Positions 23,566 through 37,100 are shown, numbered from the stretch's first letter. The stretch: DNA of 64,000 nucleotides from Melieria omissa (GCA_963971225.1 OZ020269.1:24714963-24778962), one strand, 5' to 3'. Translations and numbers: made by a program. The notes: generated from the letters alone by a model not told the origin.

Positions 23566-26104
23566 CAGATTTAAAAATTCCTCAGCAGAAGCATCGCTGC
23601 TGCTGCAGAAGAATTGCTGGTTTTTCAAACTCTTGAAAAGAGCTGCTTACAAAACTCATTCATATCAAGTATCCACGATTTAAATTTGTAAGCGAAATGT
23701 TGCAAAACAGTCTACTTAATAATTATGAGAAAACTATTCCACAAGAAAGTGCATTCGCTGTCAAAAAAAAATTCTTGGGAAAAATGTTATAATATATCGC
23801 AATAACACACCTGGTTCAAACTAATTATTAAAAATTAGTATGCACTAAATTAGTATGCACTAAATATTTGTATGAATTTTAAAAAAATGTCGACGCATTT
23901 ATTTTTAATACAACAGAAACTAAGGTATTTAATTAATTAATTTAAACGTTTAAGGCCAACAGAAAAAAAGTCGCTTATTTACTTACAATAAAGTACGAAG
24001 GTACACTTAGCCTTTGTCTGTAAATTTCCGGAAAGGGTTAAACTATTTGAAATAATTGTACCTGGAAATGGCCTAAGAAAACTAAATGTTACGTTTACAA
24101 TACGTTTATTACTTTATGTACTCCTGTAACTACGAAGATAGAGTACCATAACACAAAATAGGCAACTGAATTTTTTCTGTTTTTTTACTATGGTTTTCTC
24201 GAGAACACAGTGCAAATTTTTACTTAAAAAAAATTAAATTTGAATTTATTTGAATTTTTTAATAATTTGATATGCCAACAACGAGTGCTGATTTTGACAG
24301 TTGTTACTCCTTACTTGGACTATTCCAGTATCTGTTGATTTCATCTCACAACAGGCAAATATAAATTTCATTGGATTTGAAATTAAAATTAAAATAAAAT
24401 AAATTTACTCCATAAAACCAGGAAAACTTTGAACATTTTCAATTTGGCTAAAATATGCAACGAATGGTTTAGTTTTGCTGCTGCCATGCACGTTTGTTCC
24501 CATTTCGTGCTCAGCGAATTGTCACATTGCCAAATGTGCGTACAAGTTCACTGCGGGCATAATAAGTAATTGAGTGCAATCCACTCAGTTGATCGATAAC
24601 AACAGTGTCCCCAATGTCTTCTGCCTTCCCCTTCAACTTATGTAACACACGCACACACACACAAGCACAACAGTCGAATTTGACTAATTGGGTTGAGTTG
24701 AGATCAAAATCAGGTCACAAATGTTCACTTCCGTTGGGTGTCAGTAGGGGAAATGTTTTTAATGTGAGATTTCAACCTTTGATTATCGCATAAACAACGA
24801 CGAGTCGTATTTGGTTGCGAAGAAATTTTCATTACACAATTTCGTTGAAAAAAAGTTCAAGTTCCGCCAACATAACAACAAAAAACCAACCACGCACAAT
24901 GCCCGCCAGCGAGTGTCTGTCTGTGTGGCAGATGAATAGCAGTGGGTTTTGGACTTTATTGAATCTTTCTATGATCCCATTTTACTGGTCGTTGCGGCAG
25001 AAGCGTTGAGATCTCACGTCGCGCAACTGACCTCAAACAATTAAAACGTTGGCGTTGGAATTAAAAGTTGCTGTTGGAAGTTGTTTCCTTTTTTTTGTGG
25101 GTTTTCGAATTTTATTTATAACATTTAATTGTTGTTGGCTTTCTTTCGAGACGGTAGCAACATTACGAATGAAAAATGCATGTGGGTCTTCTTGCCAACT
25201 GAATGAATGTTACGAGTTGGTTGGTTGGTTGGATGGTTGGTTCGCCGATATTTGGTGTGTTATAATTTGTGGTTTTAGGAGATTTGAAGTTGTTGGCATC
25301 TGCCATGCTTAGATGTGTTGGGGCGGCTTAATTTCACTGGCGCCTCGATGCGAGTTACGCAGCCGCAGCCGCAGCAGCAACACAGGCAACGCAACTCGCC
25401 GCTGAAAGACAATGCCGTATGCGTCAGACAGTCGTTCAGCCAGTCAGTTGTAAATGAACTAATTGGCTGTAGTTCATTGTGGCGTTACGTAAAACCGCGT
25501 CAGCGCGTGTGTCAGTGCGTGCGTACTGACGTCGACCGCCCATGTGAAATAATACACAACAACAACAACAGCGGCCCTAATACAACCATTGCCCAGAGCA
25601 TCGTCATTATCTTCATTTGTCGTCGCTTGAAGTTGCATTTTTGTTGGTGTCGGTTGTTGTTGGTTTTGGTTTTCAGATTTATTACTTTGCTTTTGTGGTC
25701 AAAGGTGTAAAGTGAGCGCGTGAGTGAAAATTATCTGCGTGAAAATTTCTTCTCTTTGCTGTAAATGTTAGTTGTTTTAAATGAAAATGAAATTAATTTC
25801 TAAAAAATTGTTTGCAAATTTTCTCACTGACAATGGCCGCATTAAAAGTAGATGTGTTTGCTGATAGGGGACATAGTTAGTTTGCAGGCAGCGGCTTTTG
25901 TATTCAATGCTGAATGAAGTTGCCGCAGCAAATTATAAGGAAATTGAAAGTTTGAAAGATACAAATGATTTTTACAAAAATTTTGAATCACAAGTATGGT
26001 TTCAAATGTGTAGTATGGTCTCATAAGTTGTGTATGGACTCCCTCAAAATGAAATTACTTGTGTGCAAAATGTTGAATCAATCTTTAGCAGATAAGGTTT
26101 GAAA
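23566..26104. other. Non-coding spacer
   Basis: No gene supported. A GC/CpG-richer patch at 25340-25560 contains repeated CAGTC/TCAGT phrases and an initiator-like 'gtcagttg' near 25443. It could be a promoter, but no downstream coding exon is identifiable. CA microsatellite near 24650-24662. Confidence 0.45.
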
Positions 26105-26474
26105 AGAAACAGATTCAGATTCAATTCAGATTATATATTCAGATTCGACTTAGATTATATATTCAGATTCGATTCAGATTCGATTCAGATTAGATTCAGA
26201 TTAGATTGATATTAGATTCAGATTAGATTCAGATTAGATTCAGATTAGATTCAGATTAGATTCAGATTAGATTCAGATTAGATTCAGATTAGATTCAGAT
26301 TAGATTCAGATTAGATTCAGATTAGATTCAGATTAGATTCAGATTAGATTCAGATTAGATTCAGATTAGATTCAGATTAGATTCAGATTAGATTGATATT
26401 AGATTCAGATTAGATTCAGATTAGATTCAGATTAGATTCAGATTAGATTCAGATTAGATTCAGATTAGATTCAG
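26105..26474. repeat. 11-bp satellite array (GATTCAGATTA units)
   Basis: Mostly perfect repeats of an 11-bp unit, equivalent to TTAGA plus TTCAGA. A variant 'gattgatatta' occurs at 26204 and again at 26391, exactly 187 bp (17 units) apart, which points to a block duplication. The left edge (26105-26190) is more degenerate ('gattcgattcaga'). It passes without a break into the TTAGA array. Confidence 0.9.
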
Positions 26475-28175
26475 ATTAGATTAGATTAGATTAGATTAGA
26501 TTAGATTAGATTAGATTAGATTAGATTAGATTAGATTAGATTAGATTAGATTAGATTAGATTAGATTAGATTAGATTAGATTAGATTAGATTAGATTAGA
26601 TTAGATTAGATTAGATTAGATTAGATTAGATTAGATTAGATTAGATTAGATTAGATTAGATTAGATTAGATTAGATTAGATTAGATTAGATTAGATTAGA
26701 TTAGATTAGATTAGATTAGATTAGATTAGATTAGATTAGATTAGATTAGATTAGATTAGATTAGATTAGATTAGATTAGATTAGATTAGATTAGATTAGA
26801 TTAGATTAGACTAGATTAGATTAGATTAGATTAGATTAGACTAGATTAGATTAGATTAGATTAGATTAGATTAGATTAGATTAGATTAGATTAGATTAGA
26901 TTAGATTAGATTAGATTAGATTAGATTAGATTAGATTAGATTAGATTAGATTAGATTAGATTAGATTAGATTAGATTAGATTAGATTAGATTAGATTAGA
27001 TTAGATTAGATTAGATTAGATTAGATTAGATTAGATTAGATTAGATTAGATTAGATTAGATTAGATTAGATTAGATTAGATTAGATTAGATTAGATTAGA
27101 TTAGATTAGATTAGATTAGATTAGATTAGATTAGATTAGATTAGATTAGATTAGATTAGATTAGATTAGATTAGATTAGATTAGATTAGATTAGATTAGA
27201 TTAGATTAGATTAGATTAGATTAGATTAGATTAGATTAGATTAGATTAGATTAGATTAGATTAGATTAGATTAGATTAGATTAGATTAGATTAGATTAGA
27301 TTAGATTAGATTAGATTAGATTAGATTAGATTAGATTAGATTAGATTAGATTAGATTAGATTAGATTAGATTAGATTAGATTAGATTAGATTAGATTAGA
27401 TTAGATTAGATTAGATTAGATTAGATTAGATTAGATTAGATTAGATTAGATTAGATTAGATTAGATTAGATTAGATTAGATTAGATTAGATTAGATTAGA
27501 TTAGATTAGATTAGATTAGATTAGATTAGATTAGATTAGATTAGATTAGATTAGATTAGATTAGATTAGATTAGATTAGATTAGATTAGATTAGATTAGA
27601 TTAGATTAGATTAGATTAGATTAGATTAGATTAGATTAGATTAGATTAGATTAGATTAGATTAGATTAGATTAGATTAGATTAGATTAGATTAGATTAGA
27701 TTAGATTAGATTAGATTAGATTAGATTAGATTAGATTAGATTAGATTAGATTAGATTAGATTAGATTAGATTAGATTAGATTAGATTAGATTAGATTAGA
27801 TTAGATTAGATTAGATTAGATTAGATTAGATTAGATTAGATTAGATTAGATTAGATTAGATTAGATTAGATTAGATTAGATTAGATTAGATTAGATTAGA
27901 TTAGATTAGATTAGATTAGATTAGATTAGATTAGATTAGATTAGATTAGATTAGATTAGATTAGATTAGATTAGATTAGATTAGATTAGATTAGATTAGA
28001 TTAGATTAGATTAGATTAAATTAGATTAGATTAGATTAGATTAGATTAGATTAGATTAGATTAGATTAGATTAGATTAGATTAGATTAGATTAGATTAGA
28101 TTAGATTAGATTAGATTGGATTAGATTAGATTAGATTAGATTAGATTAGATTAGATTAGGTTAGATTAGATTAGA
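26475..28175. repeat. TTAGA pentanucleotide satellite, about 340 units
   Basis: About 1.7 kb of nearly perfect TTAGA. Only a handful of variant units are visible: CTAGA at 26811 and 26841, TTAAA at 28016, TTGGA at 28116 and TTAGG at 28156. It ends abruptly at 28175 into unique sequence. Such a pure array implies recent expansion or homogenisation, and the assembled length may not equal the true length. It has no coding meaning. Confidence 0.97.
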
Positions 28176-28489
28176 TGAGCAGAGCCCAGTGATCTGTTTA
28201 AACTGGGTTTTTTCTCAGTCTGAGTGTAGTATTGCGAATTGCTGGTTCTTCCCTCAAGCCTGAGTGACTCTGCTAGGATCTTTTCACTAAGACCAACACT
28301 CGAGCGATGCTCCCATAACTATGAAGGACCATTGTGATGTGGACAGATAAGGAAATGGGAGATAACAAATTGGATTGTATGTTCTCCTAGCAATATCCAT
28401 AAACGAGTATATGGTACATGGTTGATCTTGAATGGGATCTTTCTGCACAACTCTAGGCTACAAAAGTCGCCAATTAAACTATGGACTCG
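28176..28489. other. Spacer after the satellite
   Basis: Unique sequence with no readable protein. Parts may belong to the mariner remnant that becomes recognisable from about 28490, but frames are too broken to say. Confidence 0.4.
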
Positions 28490-28700
28490 CTTCAATAGAA
28501 AGGAAACTTTGAAGGCATATTCGCCGGCCGTATTCACCAGACTTCCAGATAAGAAGAGAACTTCTTTCGACTTCCATTTGCTCTGTTCGTGGGTCGATTC
28601 TTGGACTCAAAAGACAGGAAATTATTTTTTACACGAAACTCTTATGCTGCCTCAAAGATGGGAGAAAGTCATGGCAAACGATGGACCATAAACCTTCTAA
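28490..28700 (+). pseudogene. Mariner-type transposase C-terminal remnant
   Basis: The plus strand encodes a broken YSPD-like motif near 28518-28535. After a frame change it continues with SWVDSWTQKTGNYFLHETLM and then LPQRWEKVMANDG before a stop at 28689. The arrangement SWxDSW...FF...LPxRWEKVxANDG is the usual C-terminus of mariner-type transposases as I know them. Nothing of the N-terminal half is visible upstream, so only the tail remains. Confidence 0.65.
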
Positions 28701-31245
28701 ATTACAAAACAAAAAAATCAAAAAAAAACCTACTACAGCGTATAATAAATCCTCGTCATAAAGACTCAAAAACTGTGCCGTTGCACATTTCGCATGCAAA
28801 GTTTCTTTACAAACTTTTGCCAGCAAAAATCATAATACTAAAGTAACAAAAGCAACAACAATAAATAATTCCATAAAACATCTGAAATGAAAAATAAAAG
28901 CACACTTCAAGCAGTCCTCATAAAATTTTTTCGTTTTTTTTTTGAAAGCTATTAACACCCTTTTGCGTTGAAAGGTCCACATTGGCTACTCATTTCGTCA
29001 CATTTTTTGCATAATTTTGTAATAAATTGCAGACGCCGGTTTTTGTGCAATGCACTTAAAATGTTTTGTTGTGATTTTCTTTTGTCGATTTGTCTTTTGT
29101 TGTGCAAATTATTTGTTGTGCATTTTTGACTGTCTCTCATATTGAGTGCTGTGATTTGCATGAACAGCGTCGAACTGCAGTTTAAAATGCAATATAATTT
29201 TTTTTTGTAGTTATTTGCATTGTTTGCGCTTTCACCGAAAACTGCATCATAAAGTTTTAATGAGTCCCACAAAACGCAAAAATTAAATCAACTAAAATAA
29301 ATTAGGATGAGCACATGTGGAAGGAAGCTGCAAAGTGCTGAAGAAGATGTTGAATTGATGGCAGTTTTGCGTGTGGAGTTTGAATAAGTTTTTGTGTTAG
29401 TGAGAAAATTTTTGGACTAAAGTTTAAAATCAAAATTATCGAAATGTTTATTTAAAAACTTTCAAATCTCAAGGAACTTTAAATTTAAAATTTAATTTTA
29501 AACTAAAATTTTTTGTATTTAATTTAAATTTTGAAATTAAATTTCAAATTGAATTAATGTAAAAATTTTAAATCAAGTTTCAAATTAAATTTTAAATTGA
29601 AACTTAATAATTAAATTTTAAATTTGATAATTAAATTTATTTCAATACAAACACAGCACTTCTTAGTTACTAAATCATCCAAGTTTTTCAGTCAAGCAAA
29701 ACACACTGTTGCGTTCCCAATATAATTCGAAACTTAATAAACATTTCGATTCGAAGAAAACACCATTTAAAGTTGACCCAATTAATTAGTTATTCAACAA
29801 ATAAAATTATGCAAATACTGAACAGAAATACAAAAAAACACACACACACACAAATCAATATTAATAGCCGCTGATGGCTCTTTCACTTCTTTCACTTTAA
29901 CACGTTTTAGCAAATTTGGCTATCGAAATATTTTGCATACTTCCTACTAAACTAAAAAAACAGTAACAACAACAACAATAACAACATACAACAATATTAA
30001 CCTCAAAAAAGTTGGTAAAGTCAATAAATTTTGCCGTTCGAGCTTACAACGGAAATGCTTTTCGAACAACGCTTTACACTAACAACAAAACAGCATCATC
30101 CAACAGCATCCTTTCGATTATCCTCAGCAACATGAACACAAACGTCTTTCACAGTCACTTAGGCTTCTTAATTAATTGACCACTTGAATGCGCTGAAAAC
30201 TTTTTAGCCATGAAAAACTTCCATTGCCAACTTGATTTGAAAGATTAACCATTTTACTCATTTAACATTTTTTTAAATGAATTTTTTGTTTAATTTATTG
30301 GTGTTGTTGTTGTTGGTTGGTTTATTTAAATTTTATCTCAATTTTATTTGTTGGTGCACCAAATCGCCGTCAATGCCAATTAGTCGCTCGTGTGTGCGCG
30401 CTTTTGGAAAGTTTTTGTGGCCGCTTGGAAAATGTGTTAAAACGGCGATGGCACGTCATGCGCCAAATGCAATCAACTTTGCCCAGCAATAACAACAAAT
30501 TTTCCTTTCAAATTGCATATTGCCAATTGCTTGAAATGTTTTGTTGTTGTTGCTGTTGTTGTGGTGATTTTCAACAAGATTACCATAAAAAAATGAGGCA
30601 ACCAACTTTAAATTTCATATAAGGATTTTTTATTAATTTATTTTATTTAAATTGCACAAAAGTTTTGGCATCAACAACAATAAATAAGATAAAATAAAAT
30701 AAGACAAAAAACATGCATTTCACTTTCGTACAAAAAATATGCAATAATTTTGTTAAATTTCTACGTATTTTATTTTGATTTCTTATAAAACTGAAAATTT
30801 CACTTTCATTTCATTTGTTGAACTTTGTGTATCGCCGCTGCCGCCGACAGTGACACAACGCACGCGCGGCCAACTGCAACCGCCTTCGCGCCGCACTTAC
30901 GCCCACTGCGGCCACAATTACGCTCGTTATGGTAATTGTTGTTGTTGCAATTGTTACCATTGCCCGGCCCGGCCCGGCCCGTTGTCGGCGTTTGTTCAAC
31001 TGTGGCACACAGCAACGGACCAATGAAGCGCAGCCCTGCTCGCCCGCCAGCGCTCAGCGCTGGTCCACTGGTGCGCAGCAACAATAGCGCGCGACAACAC
31101 AACTAACAACTACAACATTGTAATTAATCATATTGCAATTGTATAATTGTTGTACAAAATTGGTAAAATTGGTTTTCTTTGTCACTCAAAATGTATTTGT
31201 AGAGTATTTTTTTGTATGACTTTTTAAATGAAAATTTTAATAAAT
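28701..31245. other. Non-coding spacer
   Basis: No gene supported. Contains an A/T block of reshuffled 'aaattaaattt' words (29460-29640), CA and CAA runs (about 29838-29852 and 29965-29985), and GTT tracts near 30303 and 30545. A GC-rich patch at 30830-31090 includes three CGGCC-type units. Open frames over that patch are compositional. Confidence 0.45.
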
Positions 31246-31905
31246 TACAAGCAGAACTCTGCGGCTTTGCACGCAAGTTTAAAGTTAATGGGGCCAATAA
31301 ATCAAGTTCTTCTTAACCCTTTGTTGTCAGATTTTTATGAATAAATACTTATCTGATTATTTCTTTTTCAATGTGTTGAATTTACATATTAAGCAATGTT
31401 TCCCTTACAAACTCTTAACCCATCGTTGACTCCGTCAAATTTTTATTTTCAAAAAAATAAATAACACGTTTCATTTTATTTCTGACTAAAAGTACTTTCA
31501 CCAAGTTTGAAGTCAAAAGGCGTCAAAACATCATATATTTGCATACAAACTTTTAACCTTAGGATCACTCCGTTAGATTTCGATTTTCCAAAAAATTATT
31601 AATTGAGTGAATTATTTCTTACTGAGAATTCCTTTACTAGACTTACAAAATAATGCGAAAAACGTGTCAATCACGTGTTTCCATCAACTTTGTAGTCAAT
31701 AAGTCAATCGGTTCAGGGGTTTTTCGTAGTCTTTCCGCATACGAATCTTAACCCTTGGTTCACCAAGTTAAATTTTAATTTTCAAAAAATTATTAAATAC
31801 GTGTCAAATTATTTTTGATTTGCAGTACTTTCACAAAGTTTCGAATCAACAGACTCATTAAATCGCGTTTCTTTATATAACACCTTAGCCCAAATTTTGC
31901 CCCTT
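31246..31905 (+). mobile_element. Dispersed repeat element with internal subrepeats, copy 1
   Basis: Begins 'tacaagcagaactctgcggc' and continues 'tttgcacgcaagttt', exactly as at 62547. The inside consists of degenerate units starting 'cttaacccatcgttgactcc', then 'aaattttnattttc', 'aaataacacgt', 'agtactttcaccaagtttg' and 'aagtcaaaagg'. Units start near 31312, 31413, 31552 and 31747, and the last boundary is near 31884. The right end resembles copy 2 ('cctta..ccaaattttgcccc'). No open frame of note. The family is unnamed to me and the class is unknown. Confidence 0.7.
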
Positions 31906-32545
31906 AAGACCACGAATTTCAAAAAATCCCAACAAACTTTTACACTGCAAACGTGTAAAACATTATGTGCGCAATTCGTGAAGGTGGCAACACTACAAAC
32001 GTGTGTGAAATTTGCGTATGAAACAGTTCGGAAAATAATCGTGGCGGTTGTGTTTTTTCTATTTCGAAACAGTGCTACAAATTTATCTCTGTACTTTTGA
32101 CCCTCGTTGTGATTGTGACTGTGTTGTTGTGTGACTGTGATACTTTAAAAGTTCTTAATGATCCAAGTGAGTTTCGTGTTTCAAGCAGCCTTTTTTATTT
32201 AATTATTGACGCTAAAGTGTTATTTACGGTTCTTATAAAACAATTGCCGCCAATTCTTATTGATTGGATATCTACGTTTTCGAGTCAGGAGTTCATACAT
32301 TTTGATGTCTAAGGTGAGTGAGTGAGTGGAAACAGATTGGAAACTGTGCTGAACAACTTTTTTTACATCTTTTTCGAGTCGATTGTGATGTCACACAATT
32401 GTGGCTGAATCGATTACTTATTTGTCTAAAAATGTGCTTCTAATTGATCTGTTCTTGCTATAAAAACAACAACTCACAGATTAACAACTAACAGATTAAT
32501 AATTATACTTTGAATCTTTAAGCATGTCAACCTTTGTGCTAATAG
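31906..32545. other. Non-coding spacer
   Basis: Two short frames (31897-32100 and 32097-32312) have no recognisable domain. Nothing else seen. Confidence 0.4.
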
Positions 32546-32842
32546 AGCACAATTTGCGGGCATTGGGCATCTTTGCGTAGGACAACGTTCAGCCTCATGT
32601 GGCAATAGTCATCAAGGAAACTTTAGAGGCGCTTCTATTAGATTTGCCATCCCACTCTGTCCCATTTTTGTTTTGGTCGATTACTCAGGGCCCGGTCAAG
32701 CGGCACTTCACTTTATAGAAAGAAGCCAAAAATTTGGTTCAATTCTTGAATCGCCCCAAAAGATGGAGGCATTTTTTCAATGCGGAGTCCGTATGCCGCC
32801 TGAAAGATGACGAAAAGTCATAGCTAACGATGGATCATATTT
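32546..32842 (+). pseudogene. Mariner-type transposase C-terminal remnant
   Basis: One plus-strand frame reads DNVQPHVAIVIKETLEALLL (the second catalytic Asp region; family form DNARPHVA). It then gives a strongly decayed third-Asp region, an in-frame stop near 32717, and a tail FFNAESVCRLKDDEKS followed by a stop. The tail corresponds to the FFxxGIxxLPERWEKV end of mariner transposases. The first catalytic Asp region is absent. It is more decayed than the copy at 28490. Confidence 0.65.
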
Positions 32843-33583
32843 AAAATAAATTACATATATAGCTCCAATGTCTCTGAATAACCTTCAAAGTTACAAAAAC
32901 AAACCATTAAAACTTATTAGTAGCTAAAGTATCTACTTTTAGTGGATTTCACTCTTCACAGCATTTTAGGTGTAAAGTTGCTATGGTAGCAATTTTAAAA
33001 TTTCCGCAATGTTCTCGAAAGAAGTTGTAGCGACAGATTGAACTTACTTTCGGACACTTTTCAGTGGACTTCAACCGTCTCCGAATGGGGCTATTCAATC
33101 TTTAATTACTACGAGACCTTTGTAGAAGCTTAAGTCAAAACCATATATTGTTGTAAATATATGATGGAATGATTTGATGGGTGAAATTTGGAAACAATTC
33201 CAGATCTCTTGTTAGGAACTTGCAGAAAACTACTGAATTCTTTGATTGGAATCAGTCTACTTCAATAAGCATGAATAATGGTTAAAAACTGTTTTCTAAA
33301 ACAGTACTTAAAATTAGAAGCGCTGAAATCATAATGAAATACCGCCTTTAGATTTGAGTTATCAGACATTGTAAATACCAAACTAATTTATTGTTTATAT
33401 AAACAACGAGCCAATCATGCAAAAAAATTTCTTGTTAGAAAACATTTGCTGGCCTTTTTATTTTCTTTCTTAGGGATTTTATTTAACTCTGAAATGAAAC
33501 TTCAATATTTGAGATGGGATTCTCGTACAAAGTGACTTGTGCCTCAAATGTTAATTCTCCCTGAAATTGTGGAATGTTTGACT
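32843..33583. other. Non-coding spacer
   Basis: AT-rich, no gene or repeat recognised. Confidence 0.4.
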
Positions 33584-33815
33584 TTAACACTAGAAAGACC
33601 ATTTCAATTTGACGGTTTTAATTTTTTAATATTTGTATTTTCTTAAGTATTTCTGTCAACTTTTGCTTTGATAACTTTTTGTTATTGGATTCTACAATTA
33701 GTTGTACAATTAAGGTTCAATTTCAATTAGCCCAAACCGATGTGTACTTTTCGAGATATCAGCATATATAATAGTCTTTGTAGGTATGGAAAACTTGCGG
33801 TCTTTCTAGTGTTAA
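33584..33815. mobile_element. piggyBac-like MITE, copy 1 (TTAA-flanked)
   Basis: A 224-bp element (33588-33811) starts CACTAGAAAGACC and ends with its exact inverted copy GGTCTTTCTAGTG, with TTAA on both sides (33584-33587 and 33812-33815). TTAA targets are the hallmark of piggyBac elements. No transposase is encoded. A longer sibling lies at 45355-45817. Confidence 0.85.
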
Positions 33816-33932
33816 GTTGTGTGACCTTATGTTATATTTAATTGTATGCCATTCTTTTGTAGAGCTAATGGAATGTTTACTTCTATAGCAAATACTTCCA
33901 CCTAACCTTACTTCAACTGACCTAACCTAACT
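33816..33932. other. Short spacer with CCTAA-rich stretch
   Basis: The CCTAACC-type run at about 33900-33931 resembles the tails of the LINEs at 38982 and 51373. It may be a bare LINE 3' end. Confidence 0.4.
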
Positions 33933-34121
33933 CATTCGAGACCGATTGCACACCGTGTGTGCAATTATTCTGAGCAAACTAGTCGTCGAAATACGATTTT
34001 TCTGGAACTAGTGAAATCTGTAAAGTACAGGAAAAAAATTTGGCATTGTTTTTACTGTGTACAATACACAGAAAAATAAAATTTCGGGGACCGTGTTGGA
34101 AAAAAATTGTCGTCTCGAATG
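33933..34121. mobile_element. MITE family 2, copy 1
   Basis: Left end CATTCGAGAC and right end GTCTCGAATG are perfect 10-bp inverted repeats; similarity continues imperfectly outside (taact versus taacc). Internal sequence ('gattgcaca..gtgtgtgcaa', 'aaactagtcgtcgaaata', 'tttttctggaacta', 'ggggaccgtgtt') matches the copy at 39022. Non-coding, class unknown, and no certain target duplication. Confidence 0.75.
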
Positions 34122-37100
34122 GGTTAAGTGAGGCAACAGCGGAAAATGTTAACTAAAATTAAATTCTTACTCTTCACTTTTAACAATTGAACCTATAAGA
34201 ATCTTAGCAGCTGACAAACTTTTTGAGCTCAAACTACATTTTTAAAATTTTCCACATTTCTTTTTGAAAATTTCCAAATGTTTATATTTTCGCTAAACTT
34301 GCTTACAATTATTTAATATTTGTTTTTTGGTAATTTACCACCGGAGCACCAATGCCTATTTCATACTCCAAGTTGTATCATTGTTACGCATCTGATGCAA
34401 GTTCGTTGCTGCAGTCTTTTGTCTCAGTCAGCACTCGCACAAACTAGCAGCATTTATATTAATCTTTCTATGCCAATTGGATTTATGTCAACCATATTCA
34501 AAGCGTCTCGCTTTTAATGGGTCGTCTACACTCGTTGCAAATTATTAGTACACAGCTATGCCAAAAGTGTAGCAATCGCAATCGTTAACAACGAAAGCTG
34601 TTTTCGTGTGATATCCATTTGTAGCAAAAATTGAGTGTTTAAACTCCACGCAACACATTGCACACACTGATTGTTTTACGTAAAGCGACTAAAAGGCAAT
34701 TTTGGCATTTTCATGTTGTCGCCGTCGATTACTTAAGACAACACCAAAACCGCCAAAGGCATCAACGTCAACCAACCAGTGGCTTCAAATTTACTTTGTT
34801 TCATTTATTTTTTTCGTTTATGATTGTGGCTTTCAATCACATTTCATCAAATGGTGAAAAATTGTCTTCTTCTGCGTTGTGTTTCCTCACACAATTGCCA
34901 CTTAAATTTCATTATTAATTTTTGAATCGTAAATTATAATCAAGTCCGCAAGTCGACAGCAAATCACAGCAGCGCGTACGAAAATTATTGTCAATGCAAA
35001 TTGAATTGAAAACAGTGGCAGAGAAAAGTTGTGTGCGCATCATTCATTGTTTGGCTGTGGCCATAAATTGGGCATTTTTTTTTATTTGCTCTCTTCTGCT
35101 CAGTCGGAGTGGGTCGCTAGTGCCCACTGACGATGGCACAGCTCACGTTGTGGGCTGCCGCCTATAAACTTTTCTATGGCTTTGATTGCTTTGCTGAATG
35201 TGTTTTCTACCAATGTGACGTTTCGAAATTGCCACAAAATGGCAAATGGCGCAACAATTCAAGATGTTGCTGCGAAATTTACCATCGAAAGTTTGATTGC
35301 AATGCGGGAAAACACAACCGAAGGGCTCACGTTGCATTGTCTGAAATGTTTATGTTTATGTCATTTCATTTGAAATAAACGTCAAAGTATTTGTTGGCAA
35401 CATTTTTACGACAATTTGCCTGAAATTGGGGTCTGTTGACGTGTTGAGTGTGAGAGGGAGAAATTTTGTAGGACAACAAACGCGAAGTAAACAACTTAGA
35501 CTTAAAAGATGCATTGGCTAAAACATCGAATAGTTCAATTGAAAGTCGAAATATTACAGAACAAAAAAATCATACTTAGACTCCTACGACTTTTGCAAAG
35601 TGAGTTAAAAACCGCTCCTGAACCAAAGTTGGAAGTTTTTGATATTTCAGAGAATGCAACCATGAATCATTAAATTACAATTTATTGAAATAGTTTGCTT
35701 TCATAAATAAGTAAGAGATCAAAAAGGGACCTGAACCAAGGTCGAATATGTTTAATATTTAAAATTTTTAAATGATAAATGGACAAATGCAAATTTTAAG
35801 TAAATAAGTGAGAAAACAAAAAAATTACCTAAACCAAAGTGGGAAGTTTTCGATATTTCAAACTTGAATCAGTCATGAATCGACAAATGCAAATTTTAAA
35901 AATATTTGTATTTATGCAAATAGTTTGCTTTCATTTCAAATGCCAACAACTGTCGCTCTGCTTCTGCCGCTGCCGCCTGCACTGTTCAAACACGACGCAC
36001 TCCATTGGCTCAAGTTCAATGAAACTTCAGCCTACACACACACACACATGCATACAAAAATGTAATATATGTATATATATATATATATATGTGTGTATAT
36101 GTGTCTGCTTAAAGCGCATTGCTTTATCTCGCGCTGCAATGTTCGCATTGACGCAAAGACTTTGCGGCTTGTAATTGATTTGTGTGTTGTTGTTGTGCTC
36201 ATAGCCATTAAATAATTCAGCAGAATGCATTAAAAAAATTAATACCAAAATGCATATATACATAGCTACAAAAACAACAATGATAAACAAACACAGAAGT
36301 AACGTTAACCGAAATGCGCTGACGTCATCGGCATCGGTTTTGGTTGCCGCCGGTTCGCATATTTGTCTGTTCGCTTGGCGGTTTTGGTTGGGTTTTGAAT
36401 GCTTGTTTGATTACATGAGCGAAATGAACCAAAGATATGAAGAGATCGCGTGTGATTTGGACAGCAACGTGAGTGATTGTAAATTGGCATGTGATGCTTT
36501 GATTGGTGTCGGTTCAAGGTGGCGCAAAGAGCCTGGAACTGAGTTGGTTTGAAATGTTAAGCGAGGAAAAGTATTTATAAGTTGGAGCAATTTTTTTTTA
36601 ATTTCACTAGTAGACGGCCGATTATATAGTTTTTAAATCCCATGTGAGGACATGGAACCAACTTGAGGGTCCCTCTATATGGGACCAAAGAGTCTCATTT
36701 GTCTACTACTGGGTCCAGTTAGAACTGCCAGAAGAAATTTTAAAACATAAATAAAAAAAAATTTTTTTACCTTTTTGAATATTCAATACTGAAAAAGCGA
36801 GGAAAAAGCCAAAAAAAAATATACGTGTATCGGCGTTTTGAAAGTTTACATCTGAATTTTTTTTTAGGGGGCTCAAAGTTTTCCAATTTTTGCTCATTCT
36901 TATGGTGAATCGGCATACGAAAACCATGTAACATCACATTTTAGGTATATGATGTGTTCAGCAATTTGATGTAAAATACTGCGAAGAACATTTTTGTGGA
37001 GCATTTTAACACTGTAGCTCCTATTTGTATGGGTCAATTTGACCCTTTTTTTCTAAAATGCCAAAAATGTCCTGTAAAACAGGACTTTTTAAGGACAAAA

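Noticed and set aside
25340..25560. Possible plus-strand promoter with initiator-like GTCAGTTG and a downstream AGTTC
   Set aside because: The downstream element is offset by two bases from the canonical position and no coding exon follows.
26105..28175. Telomere-like or CRISPR-like array
   Set aside because: The array is a continuous pentamer with no spacers, is internal, and flies do not use TTAGG-type telomeres.
30775..31102. Overlapping frames on both strands in a GC-rich patch
   Set aside because: Cys/Asn/Arg-rich compositional translations without domain or splice support.
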